A stretch of DNA of 64,000 nt from Tenrec ecaudatus (GCF_050624435.1 NC_134537.1:14814584-14878583); one strand, 5' to 3'. Shown: positions 35,123-47,395, counted from the stretch's first letter. The notes: generated from the sequence alone by a model not told the origin. A program made the numbers and translations.

Positions 35123-36425
35123 TAAATTGTTTTATTAGGGGCTCATACAACTCTTATCAAAATGTATACATGCATCAATTGTGTAAAGCACATTTGTACA
35201 TTCATTGCCCTCATCATTCTCAAAGCATTTGCTTTCCACTTAAGCCCATGGTATGAGGTCCTCATTTTCCCCCTCCCTCCCCATTACCCACTCCCTCCTG
35301 AGCCCTTGACAATTTATAAATTATTATTTTGTCATATCTTTCCCTGTCTGACATCTCCCTTCACCCACTTTTCTGTTGTCTGTCCCCCAGGGAGGAGGTC
35401 ACATGTAGATCCTTGTAATCGGTTCCTCCTTTCCAACGCACGCTCCTTCTATCCTCCCAGTGTTGCCACTCACACCACTGGTTCTGGAGGAATCATCTGC
35501 ACTGGATTCCCCATGTTTCTAGTTCCTATCTGTACCAGTGTACATCCTCTGGTCTAGCCAGACTTGCAAGGTAGAATTGGGATCATAATATTGGAGGGGT
35601 GGGGGCGGGGGGAAGGAAACATTTAGGAACTAGAGGAAAGTTGTATTTTTCATTGTTGCTACATTGCACCCTGACTGGCTCATCTCCCCTCCAAGACCCT
35701 TCTGTAAGGGGATCTCCAGTGGCCTACAAATGGACTTTGCGTCTCCACTCTGCACCACCAACACCACCCCTCATTCACTATGGTAATAGTTTTTGTTTTG
35801 ATGATGTCTGCTACCCGATCCCTTCAACACCTCGTGATCTCACAAGCTGGTGTACTTCTTCCATGTGGGCTTTGTCGCTTCGGAGCTAGGTGGCCGTTTG
35901 TTTACCTTCAAGACTTTAAGACCTCAGACACTATATCTTTTGATAGCCGGGCACCCTCAGCTTTCTTCGCCACATTTGTTTATGCACCCATTTGTCTTCA
36001 GCGATCGAATCATGGAGATGAGCACACAATGATACGAGTTTTTGTTCTTTGATGCCTGATAACTGATCCCTTCAGCAGCTAATGATCACACAGGCTGGTG
36101 TGCTTCTTTCATGTGGACTTTGTTGCTTCTGAGCTAGATGGCCGTTTATTTACTTTCAAGTTTTTAGGACCCCAGATGCTATATCTTTTGGTAGCTGGGC
36201 ACCATCAGCTTTCTTCACCACATTTGCTTATTCACCTGCTTTGTCTTCAGCTGTTGTGTCGGGAAGGTGAGCATCATAGAATGCCAATTTAATAGAAGAA
36301 AGTATTCTTGCATTGAGGGAGTACTTGAGTGGAGGCCCAATGTCCTTCTGCTACCATAATAATAAGCCTATAAATGTATACACATAGATCTATTTCCCCA
36401 TCCTCATATATAAATATGTTTTTGT
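35123..36425 (-). mobile_element. L1 3' UTR, long copy
   Basis: From 'ttgttttattaggggctcat' through all standard blocks and both ~240-bp modules (about 35,795-36,030 and 36,040-36,280) to 'ccatcctcatatataaatat'. Very close to the copy at 12,836-14,345. 5'-truncated, no ORFs. Confidence 0.9.
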
Positions 36426-36434
36426 ATGTACTTT

Positions 36435-36745
36435 TCAATCCCACGCACAATCATGCTCACCAGCACAATAATTCCAATGCAGCAACCCTTCTTCAGTCTT
36501 CCTTATCCAGCATCCAACTTTCACATGCATATGAGGCCGTTTAAAATACCATCCATGGCTTGAGCCAGGTGCAATGAAGTCCTAAAAGTGACATAACTGC
36601 TTTTCAACACCTTAAAGAGGTCTTGTGCAGCAGATTAATAATGCAATACATTGATCTCTTGACTGCAGCTTCCGTGAGCAATGACTGTAGATCCAAGCAA
36701 GTCAATATCCTTGACAATGACAGTCTTTGATAGAAGAGCAACTTC
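36435..36745 (-). repeat. RTE fragment
   Basis: Antisense RTE C-terminal coding region: 'ccaactttcacatgcatatg', 'aaataccatccatggcttga', 'cttaaagaggtcttgtgcag' and 'gactgtagatccaagcaag' line up with 22,870-23,060 and 46,190-46,380. Confidence 0.8.
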
Positions 36746-36874
36746 TAATGACAAAGAAATGTCACTCTACCACACTCATATTTATGGCTGTCATGCTGTA
36801 GCTAGTGAACATAACCTGTAGAAAAAACCTTGGGTATTCTTGCTAAGCCATTGAATAAATTTTGACTTGGAGGC

Positions 36875-37459
36875 TGTGTTAGGTAGGGTTCACTAGAGAA
36901 ATAAAACCAGGGCACATAGAGAGAGAGCAGAAAGGTATGCAATAGCTAATTAGTCCACACAGCAGAACAGAGGGCTAAGTTCAACTCACTTTCTTGGGAC
37001 AGTTAATATATTGAAGGTCCTTCCAATTCACACTAGTCCAAGGTCAAGGAAGCAGACAGCAAAGTATCTGGCAGGAGGTGTGGCGTCTGCCAGCAGGCAA
37101 GATGAGCAGAGTTGGCCTGCAGGCAGCACACATGGCAAGGTGGGGCAGTGACAGCAGGGAGAGATGTCGAGATGTAGCAGAGGCCAGTGTTGAAGCAGCA
37201 CAGAGAAGCAGGTCACGATGGCGCCTCAAGGCGTAGGGATACACCACATGGCGACCTGATCCACCTTGAGGCACAGTTGGCTCAGCCCACAGGTAGCTCA
37301 GAGCGGCTGACTCAGGCAGCAGTGTGCTGGCCAGATCACCAGGGAAAAAGAAAAAGAGGCCGGCTTCAGAGAGCTGTTTTTCTTGGTGGCCCTCCATTCA
37401 AGCTGTGTCCTGATTGACAGGCTAAACTCCACCCACATGTTCCTATGGGATCTATGTTG

Positions 37460-37513
<54 letters not shown>

Positions 37514-37521
37514 CTATCACA
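36875..37521 (-). repeat. MaLR-like LTR, family A, perfect 5-bp TSD
   Basis: A 647-bp unit with TG (36,875) and CA (37,521) ends, flanked by GAGGC at 36,870-36,874 and 37,522-37,526. Starts 'tgtgttaggtagggttcact' then 'agagaaataaaaccagg', as in the other family A copies. The 5' end (complement of 37,440-37,521) contains a (CA)n expansion, which accounts for most of its extra length. Confidence 0.85.
37460..37512. repeat. (CA)n microsatellite
   Basis: About 26 uninterrupted ca units inside the 5' end of the LTR at 36,875-37,521. Confidence 0.97.
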
Positions 37522-37529
37522 GAGGCCTG

Positions 37530-38170
37530 AGCTTCAAGTGGGAGAAGAAGCCAACTCTACACAAGCCCAGGGCTGATTGCCACAGGGCAAAGGACAGACA
37601 TACACTCACCCCCCATGCTTTTCTGCTGCGTCTGATGACCCAACAGATAATACTCATGATTGTGGGAACTTATAAGGGAAATTCACAACCTGCCCAATCA
37701 GGATGAGAAAATTATGATTATAGTCTTTTTGTCTTTAGTGTCTCTTCTCAGTGATGTGGGCTTCAACCTTTACATTGAGAGGTCCCTTGGCCTCTGCCCC
37801 ATTTGGCAAATGTTACAAAGCTCCTTTCATGCTAGTAAATGCCCATTGGACAGCCCTCATGGCAAACCAGGCTCCTCCTCCACAAAGGCACTCAGCTAGG
37901 CTAGTTCTATGACTGGGAAAATTACCACTCCGTCTCGTGGCCTCAGTACCCTTAGTGTTGTCTGTTTCATGGTTTTGGCGTGTCAGCCTCTGGTGTCTCT
38001 GTTGGCTCCACCACTTTCTGGCAGTGAGCTAACCTGTGCATCACTGGTGGCTGTTGTTTGTTGATGGTCATGAAATTCTCTCTTCCTTCTTTGGAGATGG
38101 CTCACTCTGACACCTGTGAGAATGGCAAATGAACACAAATACCCAAATGACAGATGTCTACACCTTAATC
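37530..38170 (-). repeat. Unclassified LTR-like repeat X, copy 1 (diverged)
   Basis: 'ggcctctgccccatttggca' then 'aatgttacaaagctcctttc' is shared with 39,590-39,625 and 53,905-53,950, with looser similarity on both sides. The most eroded of three copies; ends are approximate. Confidence 0.5.
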
Positions 38171-39116
38171 GCCTGCTCTCACTGGTCAACTAGGAGCTAT
38201 GAAGACTCTGCCTAGAAATGTCCTATCGGGTCCTTTCCTTTGCCCCAGCGAGCTTGGCTGCACATTTTATTCCTTCTCTATGTATGGACAGAGTAGGGAC
38301 AGAGAAATCCCCAAATCTCCTCCAAGTCTAGCCATAACAATTTTTTTGTAAAAAAAACGGATTTTCAAGATGTGATCACATTTGGAAGGCTTGGTAATAC
38401 GGGGAAAAGAAAATTGGCAGTCAGATAGTTCATGCTTTTCATAAATAAACCATTTAAGGAAGAAGACATCAGCAAACAAAGCATTTCCAAATATAATAGA
38501 AAATGAAGCAAATTATATTACTCATGAAAGGAAAAGAGGAGTGGAGACCAAAAACACTCTTGATTTTTAATTTTCTTTAAAATTTTCATTTCATGTATAG
38601 ATATGACTTTTAAAGGAAATATATCTCTTATATAGAGGGAGGAAATAAATTCCTTGAGCTACTTCACATAATAATAATAATAATAATAATAAACAATCTA
38701 TGGTACCAAATAACAAATGTAAGAACTATTATTTCTGACATGGAACATCATTTTTTAATAAAAATTAAAATTTTAGCACACCAATGGAACTAGCTCTGTC
38801 ATGGTCCTCACAGCTGCAGTCAGCTATGCCCCAGTTAAAAAGTTTGAGTATCCACTTCGGGGGCTCCTCCTTTGAGAGCTGGAGTGGGAACTCGGGACGG
38901 CATTGTCAAGAAAGAGTCTAGCTCCATCGTTTGATGTCTATCTTCTGAGCTCTATTAAGCCTCACTTTTCCTTTCCCGTTTAGCCTCATATCTGGCGAGG
39001 CTGACCATAGAGTACAAAAGAGGCTCCTCTGGAAGTAATGGGAAATTGAGGCCCTGTAAATCCCTAGTCCATATATGGGAATTTTCCCAAAGGCCCATTC
39101 TCTAGCTTCTCGAAAG
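38171..39116. other. Unassigned; (AAT)n at 38,668-38,692
   Basis: Only a short aat microsatellite is recognised. No gene seen. Confidence 0.45.
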
Positions 39117-39240
39117 GTGAAGGAAGGAAGGAAGGGAGGGAGGGAGGAAAGAAGGAAGGAACAGAGGAACAAAGGAAAGAAAGAATGAAGGAATGAAGGA
39201 GAGATGGAAGGAGAGAATGAAGGAAGGAAGGAAAAGAAAG
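39117..39240. repeat. (GGAA)n-type purine microsatellite
   Basis: Imperfect ggaa/gaag repeats about 124 bp long, purine-only on the plus strand for most of its length. Confidence 0.95.
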
Positions 39241-39464
39241 TCACACAGGGGTGGCTTCCGACCTTCTCTAACTTCCTAAGAGGGAAGGAAGCATTAGCTC
39301 CCTAAGGCAGCTTCTATGAAGCTGAGGTCTGACACGACTCTGATACTAGATGTGTCTCCCACAGCACCCTCTACATTTAATCTTGATTGGATAATGCACT
39401 GCAATGCCAACCCAATCTCAAGACAGTATTCGGGATCGTGAGGTCTAATGGGGGAAGTCTACGG

Positions 39465-40060
39465 GTTACAGTGCATGTGAGACATGCACAGGACACAGTT
39501 GTTCAGTTGAGACAGTGTGTTCTCTGTTGTGTCTCAGGCACAGGCTTCTCTCTGTCTCTCAGCTTCTCAGCCTCATGACACCTGGACTCTGCCCTGCTTG
39601 GACAATGTTACAAAGCTCTTCTAAGGCTGCCAGTGAATGCCATTTAGCTATACTCTGAGACTAGAAGGTACTCGGCTCCAGTTCTGTGAATCATTTCCTA
39701 ATTAAGTGCCCATGGGCACGCTACTCCATAAGCTGTCCCAAAGCATTCCATTTTACTTGTTCTGTGGCCTCGGAAGTCCACTGCTCGGTCACATACGTTG
39801 GTGCCTGGTGTCCCATGCATCTGCTGTTTCCCTGGTGTTGAGGCTGTCTCCTGTATCAAGGAGTCTCCGGGCACAGGGATCTCTGTGTACAATGGACATG
39901 GCCCTCTCCTGGCTCTTCTCTTTAGCTCATAGTAAGATGTAGCTTCTATGCATCAGAGAAGATTCATTTTATACCCAACAGGATGGCCAGCATAATGAAC
40001 TGTTAACAGTCACACACAACAGAATCGTATTGTCCAATCAGTATCTTCCCCCGCCTTCTT
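39465..40060 (-). repeat. Unclassified LTR-like repeat X, copy 2
   Basis: Collinear with 53,845-54,415: 'ctctgccctgcttggacaat', 'cattccattttacttgttct', 'ccactgctcggtcacatacg', 'gtatcaaggagtct' and 'ctgttaacagtcacacac'. On the minus strand both copies have a TATA-like TATAAAA at the same place (complement of 39,967-39,973 here) preceded by an ATTGG box, as expected of an LTR U3/R. Family not identified. Confidence 0.6.
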
Positions 40061-40124
40061 ACCCAGATTCAGAAAGAATGCAAAGGTCATGTGGTGGAAT
40101 TAATGAAGATTATGGCCCACAATC

Positions 40125-40325
40125 CATACCAAACTCACCAGGTCAATTCTGACTCATAGCAACCCTAGAGGACAGGGTAGAACTGATCCTTTGAGTTGCC
40201 AAGACTGTAACTCTTTACAGGAGTAGAAAGCCTCATCTTTCTCCTGTAGAGCTGGTTAGTGGTTTTGAACGGATGACCTTGGGGTTAGCTGCCAAACTCA
40301 TACTCACTAGGCCACCAGGGCCCCT
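40125..40325 (-). repeat. AfroSINE
   Basis: Antisense, nearly full length: 'ccaggtcaattctgactcat', 'agcaaccctagaggacaggg', 'aaagcctcatctttctcctg', 'gtggttttgaacggatgacc', ending in 'taggccaccagggcccc', the complement of the SINE 5' end. Confidence 0.9.
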
Positions 40326-41149
40326 AGAAGACCCATGTGAAAGAATTCACTGCATTCCAAAATTCCTAACCCACTCCCTCTGGTTTGCTCAAGTTAACCT
40401 GGACCTGCTTGTGCCTACCCAGAATGAGTGCCTAATGTGAGCAAGAAGCTTTCTATTTCTCTTGATATGTGGAGTGTCATTAGTCTCCATATCCTACATA
40501 AAATTGGGAGGAGGCCCATCCTACTTCTAACAAATGACTATAAAGTCTGCCCCTTTCTAAAAGATCTGAGCACTGGTTACATCTATTTCTTCTGGGAACT
40601 TCTGCATTTTGGTAACTCCTCTCTTCCCTTTTATTGCCTGGTTTATTAGTCATGTCGTGCCACACAACAGCATACCCCAATATGAACTCCTTAAAACAAC
40701 AAATATCATTCCATCACTTCTGGGGGGTCAAGCATGCAGGCATGGTGCAGCTAGGTCCCTGTGAGGTGCTTGACAGCAGAAGAGGCATGTGACGACAGCC
40801 CTTGAAGGAAGGAGACCATGGGTCAGAGTAGAAGAGCAACCCAAGTCTATTAGGAGAGCAATGGGCTTCCTAGCCCACAGACCAGGGCAGAGGCTGAGGG
40901 ACCACGTAGCTGGGAAGCTGAAGACCAGAGAGAAGCAGCCCTGCGAGCATTGTGTATACTAGAACTGTAATCCCTAATATTTTCCCACCTGTTAGCTTCC
41001 CTATTAAACCTCATAATCATGAGTCTTAAAAAAAAATGTAGACATGGTCTAGCTAGGACCTCTGGGTAAGCTTCTTTCATGAGGCAGGAGTCAAACCATT
41101 AGCATGGGCTGTGCTCCTATCAGAACACATGGTAGTCAGATGAGTTGAT
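40326..41149. other. Unassigned, no gene seen
   Basis: No repeat or exon recognised. Confidence 0.4.
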
Positions 41150-41605
41150 GTCCAAGAGACATTCCTGGTTAGGGGCAGAGTCAATCCTGTCAATCAAGCC
41201 ACAGCCTGGAGCTGAGCCTTCTTAGAAGACGGAGGCCTGAAGTGTTGTCCTCTTAGAAGGGGGTGGGGGGACACCCTGGGGCCCATGCTTTCTGTCCCTC
41301 ACCGTTCACTTTCCTGCTTGCTGGCTGCACTGAGAGCTGCTGGAGCTTGACCGTGTTCCCACCGTGGGACCATGCAGCTCTGCACCCACCAGCCTATGAT
41401 CTTCCTGCACTCAGCTTCACTGTGCGCAGCTGTGAGTCTGAAGAGGGACCTATGCACTAACATTAGACTTATGCAGTTGAGTTGGACTGGGGTGGGATGC
41501 TTTCTTTGCTTTCTTGATATCTAATTACTTCTTGATATAAAGCTCTTTCTAATGCATATGTGAGTGTCACTGGATTTGTTTCTATAGTTTATCGGGCTTA
41601 ACCCA
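41150..41605 (+). repeat. MaLR-like LTR, family B
   Basis: Homologous to 6,725-7,228 and 25,578-25,997: 'ggggcagagtcaatcctgtc', 'cacccaccagcctatgatct', 'gtgagtctgaagagggacct', 'gttggactggggtgggatgc', 'ttgatataaagctctttcta', ending near 'cgggcttaaccca'. Ends are eroded. Confidence 0.7.
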
Positions 41606-41744
41606 GAAGGCTTGAATGAGATAAAGAGAAATTAATCTCCAAGGTCCCTCACGTGGCAGGTCTCTATCAATTTCCCCATGACCTTACTCCCCATAAGGCT
41701 GTATTATTATAAACTGCCTGCCTGTCTACTTAGAAGAATCAGTG

Positions 41745-42130
41745 CATTTGAATGGGAGTCCTGGGGAAGAATCTCGAAGGTACCATGGACTGCTAAAAGA
41801 GCAAACTGATCTGTGTTGGACGAAGTAAGACCAGAGCGCTCTTCAGAGGCAAGGATGGCAAGACTTGGTCTTACATACTTTGGACATATTGTCAGGAGAG
41901 ACCAGTCCCTGGTGAAGGACTCATGTTTGGTAAAGTGGAGGGATGGTAAAAAGAGGAAGGCCCTTGCTGAGATGGATTGCTGAGATGGATTGACGCAGAG
42001 GCTGCATCCATGGGCTCAGGCCTAGGGACAATTGTGAGGATGGTGCAGGATCACACCGTGTTTCCTTCTATTGTGGATAGGGTTGCTAGGGATCAGAGCC
42101 GACTTGATGGGACCAAACTACAGCAACAAG
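41745..42130 (+). repeat. RTE 3' end
   Basis: 'aaggtaccatggactgctaa' through 'cttggtcttacatactttgg', 'tcaggagagaccagtccctg', 'caattgtgaggatggtgcag' and 'aaactacagcaacaa'. Contains a 13-bp tandem duplication (unit at 41,965-41,977 and 41,978-41,990). Confidence 0.85.
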
Positions 42131-42449
42131 AGCCTGCCTCCGGGGGAGTCATTGTAGAGGGGAGAGTTAGCATGCTTTAGATGGAAAAGTCAGGTTTTTT
42201 TAATATCCTGACCTTGGAAGTGCTATCTCCTAATTTGATAAATCTACTTATTAGAAATAAGTCATTGAGGGTAGCGAGCAGGCAGCTTCAGGGGCCAATG
42301 TGTAAGCGCTCTATCACATTGGATGGCTACCTGGATGACTGTAGGCTTTCCTGTAATGCTCTGGTTTGTGAACATCTCTTTTCTGCTTCTTCAGCCTTCA
42401 CCTCCTGTGGAACCAGTCCTTACTATGAAAATCTCTTTTATCTGATCTT

Positions 42450-43527
42450 TGATTGATTGTGTGGATCATAGCACCTACGGATAACCTTGAGAAGAACGCA
42501 AATTCCAGAACACTTAAATGTGCTCATGCAGGACTTGTACGAGGATTGAGAGGAAATTGTGCGAATACAATGAGGGAATACCGCATGATTTGAAATCAGG
42601 AAATATGTGTGTCAGGGTTATATGCTCTCCCCTACTTACTCAGTCTGGATGCTGAGCAAATAATGAGGGGGAAATGGATTACATGAGAAAGAATGCAGCC
42701 TCAGGATAGTAGAAAAGCCATTCACCACCTGGTATGTGCAGGTGGCACAATCTTGCTTGCTGAGAGTGAGGAGGGCTTGACACTGACCAATGAGGATCAA
42801 AGATTGTCATCTTCCGTCTCAATGTAAAGGACACTGAAATCATCATCACAACTGGACCACAAGGTCACATCATGCCAAGCAGAGTAAAGATTGAAGTTAT
42901 CAAGGATTTCATCTTGCTTGGATCCACAATGGCTGCTCATGAAATAGACATCAAACAATGCATTGCATTGGGTTACTCTGCTGCATGATACCTTCTTAGA
43001 AATGTGGAAAAGCAAGGATGTTGCTTTGGGGACTGTGTGAGGATATTTTCAATCATCTCATATATATGTGAAAGATGGATATAGAATAAGGAAGACCAAG
43101 AAGAACCAATGGAAAGAATCTTTGGAAAGAATCGATATTTCCAAATAGTCTCTTATATGTAAGAGGAATACTTAAGTATCTATGGATAGTCAAAAGAACA
43201 ATCTGCCTTGAAATAAGTACAGCCAGTATGCTCCTTGGAAGCAAGGATGGCGAGGCTTTGTCTAACCTATTTTGGGCAGGTTGGCGAGAGAAACCAGTTC
43301 CTGGTGAAGGCCATCATGCTTGGTAAAGTAGAGGGCCTGTGACAAAGAAGAAGGCCCTGGACAAGGTAGATTGACACAGTGGCTGCATCAGTGGGTTCAC
43401 ATTAAGAGCAATGTGAGGCTGGTGCACCCTCGGGTGGTATTTTGTTCTGCAGCACTTCAGGTTGCTATGAGTTGGAACCAGCTCTTCTGCATTTAACAAC
43501 AACAAAAACAATAACAACAACAGTATT
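42450..43527 (+). pseudogene. RTE reverse transcriptase to 3' end, broken
   Basis: Begins at the RT palm ('FD.VDHSTYG'-like at about 42,450), continues through 'NLEKNANSRT', the 'LLAESEEG' region (42,755 on), 'VIKDFILLGSTMAAHE' (42,898 on) and the C-terminal tail, and ends in the family's A/C-rich 3' tail (aac/aaac repeats, 43,495-43,525). The YADD Asp pair is lost ('gtgcaggtggcacaatc' replaces it). Many stops. Confidence 0.85.
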
Positions 43528-44689
43528 TGAGTAACTAGTATGGTTTATTTGTCCTGATTTAACACCGAGAGATATAGTACTCAAATTCTCTGCTGGAGTT
43601 TCTCCAGCTATCCAGCTCCAAAGTGAAGACAATGGGGGAGACATTAGTCCACATTCCATTGGGCTGACTCAGCCTCAAGACTAATTCAGCTGCAAGAAAG
43701 GTTGGGCCTTAATTGAACTCAGATTCTAGAGAGTTTATGCTATTGTGCTTACTTTTTAAGAAGTCATAAACACATGGTCAATATCTCTTAGATACCACTT
43801 TCCTAACAAAGTATAGTTCTTTACACAAATACATTTCTGTAAAAAAAGCCTCAGAACTATCTCCAAGTACAACTATTAAAATTTTTTATGAGTACCCCAC
43901 ATTGAGGTAATTTCCCAAAAAACATCAGAAATTATGTAGAATCTTATTATATATGATTTATTATTATAGAGGGTTTATGATTCAATATAAATTTAGTGTA
44001 AGAATAATTTCTGCTAGTCACTATAGAATTTAAAATATTGATATTTGGTGGTAAACTTATTAGCACAAATGTACTGAGATTTATGCAGAAAATTATCTAT
44101 TTAAGCTTCGTCAGCTTTACAGAGAATAAAAATGAATCTAATTTGTGCATGAAAGTTCATGTGATATTTCCAAATACTCTCTTATGTGTATCTTTATGGT
44201 CCAAAAGTCTAGAGAGACTCCTGAATTAACTAGTCCATAGGAGTTGTTAATATTAACATTCAGTATTTTTTGAGTTACGAAAGGTAGATTATTTAATTTC
44301 ACAATAATTTTCCATCTTCATCTCTTTATTGCTTATGGATAAAAATATTTGGCATATTTTTGAAAACTAAAATTTTCAAATATGTAACATACTTATCTTA
44401 TCCCAAAGGAAAAGTCTGCCTTTGTATCCATCCAAAATCCAAGCAGCAATTTTAAAGTATTTTCTCTTTACACGAGAAACAAATGTAGTTGATGTCTCCT
44501 TCCAGAATTTATGTATGAGAGAGTAAAAACAGAAAATATTCCCTTGCTTTATGCAGACAAGGATATTATATTGTACTTTGTTCAAAATCTTCTTGGTTTT
44601 CATTTAATATATCTTGTACTTCCTTAAACTGTTTACAGAAAAGTTCTTCATTCTATTTTTTGTCTCCCCCTAGTCAGAAAGGCCTTCAT
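43528..44689. other. AT-rich, unassigned
   Basis: No exon or named repeat. Confidence 0.4.
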
Positions 44690-44995
44690 TGCATATATAC
44701 ACTATAATTTATTTAACTAGTGTCCTGTGGGTGAACTTTGAGGTTATTTCAAAATATTTGTTAGTAAAATGAACACTGTTTCATATTATCTTTTTTCTTC
44801 TGCAGAATCAGTTCCCAGAAGCAATTTCTGAGTTCCTGGAGGAATAGAATCTTGGTATTTGTAATTTTGATTGCTACCAAATTGCTCTCTATAAAGGAGC
44901 TGTATAAATTTGTCCTCCAGTCTGAAATGTGCGAGGATGTCTGTTTCCCACAGTTGTTTTCCAGTGAAAATTTGATTTAAATTAGCTGGAATGTC
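44690..44995 (-). repeat. Old L1-like fragment, antisense
   Basis: 'ataatttatttaactagtgt', 'aaaatatttgttagtaaaat', 'gctaccaaattgctctctat' and 'gtgcgaggatgtctgtttcc' follow old antisense L1 order. Confidence 0.55.
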
Positions 44996-45829
44996 TACGT
45001 GTAACATGGTTCAAAGTTCAAAATCAAGAAGTACCATTCTTAAATCTCCCTCAAATGTCTAAAAGGGTCACATTTCTGTCCATAGGAAGTTTTCAGTAGC
45101 CTTAGTGTAGAATAAACTAGTTCCCCCATGGATCCTCTCCATGGCTTTCCCTGGACTACCAGACTCGCCCATCCCCATCCCTGCCACTTCGAGGAATCGT
45201 GCCAGAGCTGACAACAGAGAACACCGTATCACCACGGCCGTTTCTTGGCAACTTGCAGCCAGCACACCTGCCCCAACCTGCCTGGCAAACTCTCACCCCT
45301 TCCCTGCCTGAAACAGTATTAAAAACCCTTGCTCTTAGTTTGGGGGGTTGCGGGGAGAGGGTAGGAGGGTGGGCTGTGCCTCTCAAACCCTGACCTGTCA
45401 GCCACCACAGGGTGATAAGCAGTATTGCACCTCCAGAGGACCCTTCTTCTAAAGAACACAGACTGTAACTCTCAGAGTGACTTCTGGTCTCTTTTCCAGT
45501 CCGTGTTCAGGGTGTCACCTCACGAACATTTTAAAAGATCTATGATTGGTTCTACAAAATGCCTGACAGGTTTTGTAGACTTACTTGGATGCCTGTATTT
45601 GACAGTGGACAAAAAGGTTTTCTATCTCAGACTGTCATCCTTTATTGACCTGGATTAACCATCAATATTGGAATAATTTATCCTCAGTCAGAGTTCAAGT
45701 TTGGATTAACAGTCATATTTAGCTTTGTTACTGTCTTCAGTATCATTCCTGAACTTCGTTTACAAAAATAGGCGTTTACTGGTGTTGCCTGGCTATTGAA
45801 GTAGTGCCTCTGTTATGTAGCGCCTTCTC
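44996..45829. other. Unassigned
   Basis: 45,120-45,420 is GC-richer and contains 'gtattaaaaacccttgctct', reminiscent of an LTR R region, but I cannot define LTR ends. No gene. Confidence 0.35.
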
Positions 45830-46865
45830 ATCCTTCTCAGGATGGCTCTGACACCGGGTCACCCTGTGCAACACAGAACGGAGCCCTGTCAGATCCTGCA
45901 CTGTCCTCCCGACTATTGCATTGTTGCAGCCACTGAGTCAATCCACCTTGCTGGCGTCTTCCTCTTTTTCACTGCCCTCTACTTTACCGAACAAGATGAG
46001 CTTTCCTGCTAACATGAGACACAAAGAACATGAGACAAAGTCTCAGCATCCTTGCTGCTGAGGAGTGTTCTGGTTGATATGTATTCTAGAGCAGATCTGT
46101 TGGCACTTTAGGCAAGCCGTGCTACTTTCAATGTTCTTCCCCAGAAACACCATCCAAACACATAGATGCTTCTCTGGTCTTCCTTGTTCAATGCCCAACT
46201 TTTGCATGCCTATGAAGTGACTGAAAATATCATGGCTTGGATCAGGGGCACTTTGGTCCTCAAAGTAACATCCTTGCTTTTCAACATTTTAAGGAGGTCT
46301 TGTGCAGCAGATTCACCCAATGAAACGTGTCATTTGATCCTGACTGCTGCTTCCATGAACACTGATTGTGGATCCAAGGAACACAAACTCCTTGACAGCT
46401 TCAATCTTTTCTCCATTTACCATGATACTACCTACTGGTTCAGTTGTGCGGGTTTGGGTGTCTACCATGAATGGTAACACAGATTAATGACTGTAATCCT
46501 TGTCTTCATTAGAAAGTGCTTCAGATCCTCATTTCCAGCAAGCAAGGTTGTGGCACCTTCACATTGCAGGTTGCTAATAAGCCGTCCTCCAAACCTGACA
46601 CTGCATTCTGACTCACGTAATCCAGCTTCTCTGTTTATTTGCTCAGCACACAAATGGAACAAGTATGGTGAGATGATACAACCCTGACGTACACCTTTCC
46701 TGATTTTATTCTATCTGTACAAGTGCCTCTTGATCCACGTACAGATTCCCAGTGAGCACAATTCAGTGTTCTGGGATTCCCATTTTCCTCCGGGCCATCT
46801 ATAGTTTTTAATGACCCCAGAGTTGAATACCTTGGCTTTTGTAGTGTCTGAACAATAGGTAAAAA
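45830..46865 (-). pseudogene. RTE reverse transcriptase to 3' end, broken
   Basis: Antisense RTE from the 3' tail ('gatggctctgacaccgggtc' region) to the RT palm (46,640-46,865). Readable: 'HFLMKTRITVI' and 'CAEQINREAGLRESECSVRF' near 46,530-46,660, homologous to the region before YADD in the other copies. Stops and small deletions throughout. A ~50-bp interruption near 46,000-46,040. Confidence 0.8.
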
Positions 46866-46924
46866 TGGAGCTCTAGTTAACGGGACTTCAGCAGCCCTGC
46901 CACCGGACAAAGTTGATGCTGCTC

Positions 46925-47165
46925 TATGGAACAGTAGTGGGCAGTTCAAAACCACCAACCATCTCTTGGGAGAAAGATGAGGCTTTTTGCTCCTATAGGA
47001 GCCCCGGTAGCATAGTGGTTACGTGTTGGACTGTGAGTCGGGATCAACTGGATGGCAACAAGTTTGATTTTGAGTTTGAGAGACTTACAGCCTTGTTTGA
47101 GAGTTATCATCTATGAAGATTCATAACCTCAGACCCCCTTTATAGGGTCACTATGAAGAAGGTTT
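46925..47165 (+). repeat. AfroSINE interrupted by a second, internally deleted AfroSINE
   Basis: The outer SINE reads 'gggcagttcaaaaccaccaa', 'gagaaagatgaggctttttg', 'ctcctata'. A second SINE then starts at about 46,999 with head 'ggagccccggtagcatagtg', jumps to tail 'ggatcaactggatggcaaca' and 'gtttgattttgagttt', after which the outer SINE resumes with 'gacttacagcc' and 'gggtcactatgaag'. The inner copy lacks its middle. Confidence 0.75.
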
Positions 47166-47194
47166 GCATCGCAGTAGGTTAGGTGTTTGGGTAA

Positions 47195-47395
47195 TTTTGG
47201 AAGTATACTATCAGGAGAGCCCAGTCCCTGGGTAAGGGCATTATATTTGTTAGAGGGTCAGGGGGGAAGAAGAAGACCCTTTGCAAGGTAAAGTGCCACC
47301 GTGGCTATACCACAATGGTGTCAAACGCAGCAATAGTTGTATGATGCAGGCCTGGTCAGTGTTTCACTCCTTTGTACAGAGGGTCATTTTGTGAA
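47195..47395 (+). repeat. RTE 3' end
   Basis: 'tcaggagagcccagtccctg', 'accgtggctataccacaatg' and 'caggcctggtcagtgtttca'. Terminal tail decayed. Confidence 0.7.

Noticed and set aside
37460-37512. Direct-repeat array suggestive of CRISPR or satellite
   Set aside because: It is a plain (CA)n microsatellite; no spaced repeats or satellite monomers occur in the window.
39069-39078. Perfect SRF-type CArG box ccatatatgg
   Set aside because: A 10-bp motif with this degeneracy is expected a few times per 64 kb by chance, and nothing around it supports a promoter.
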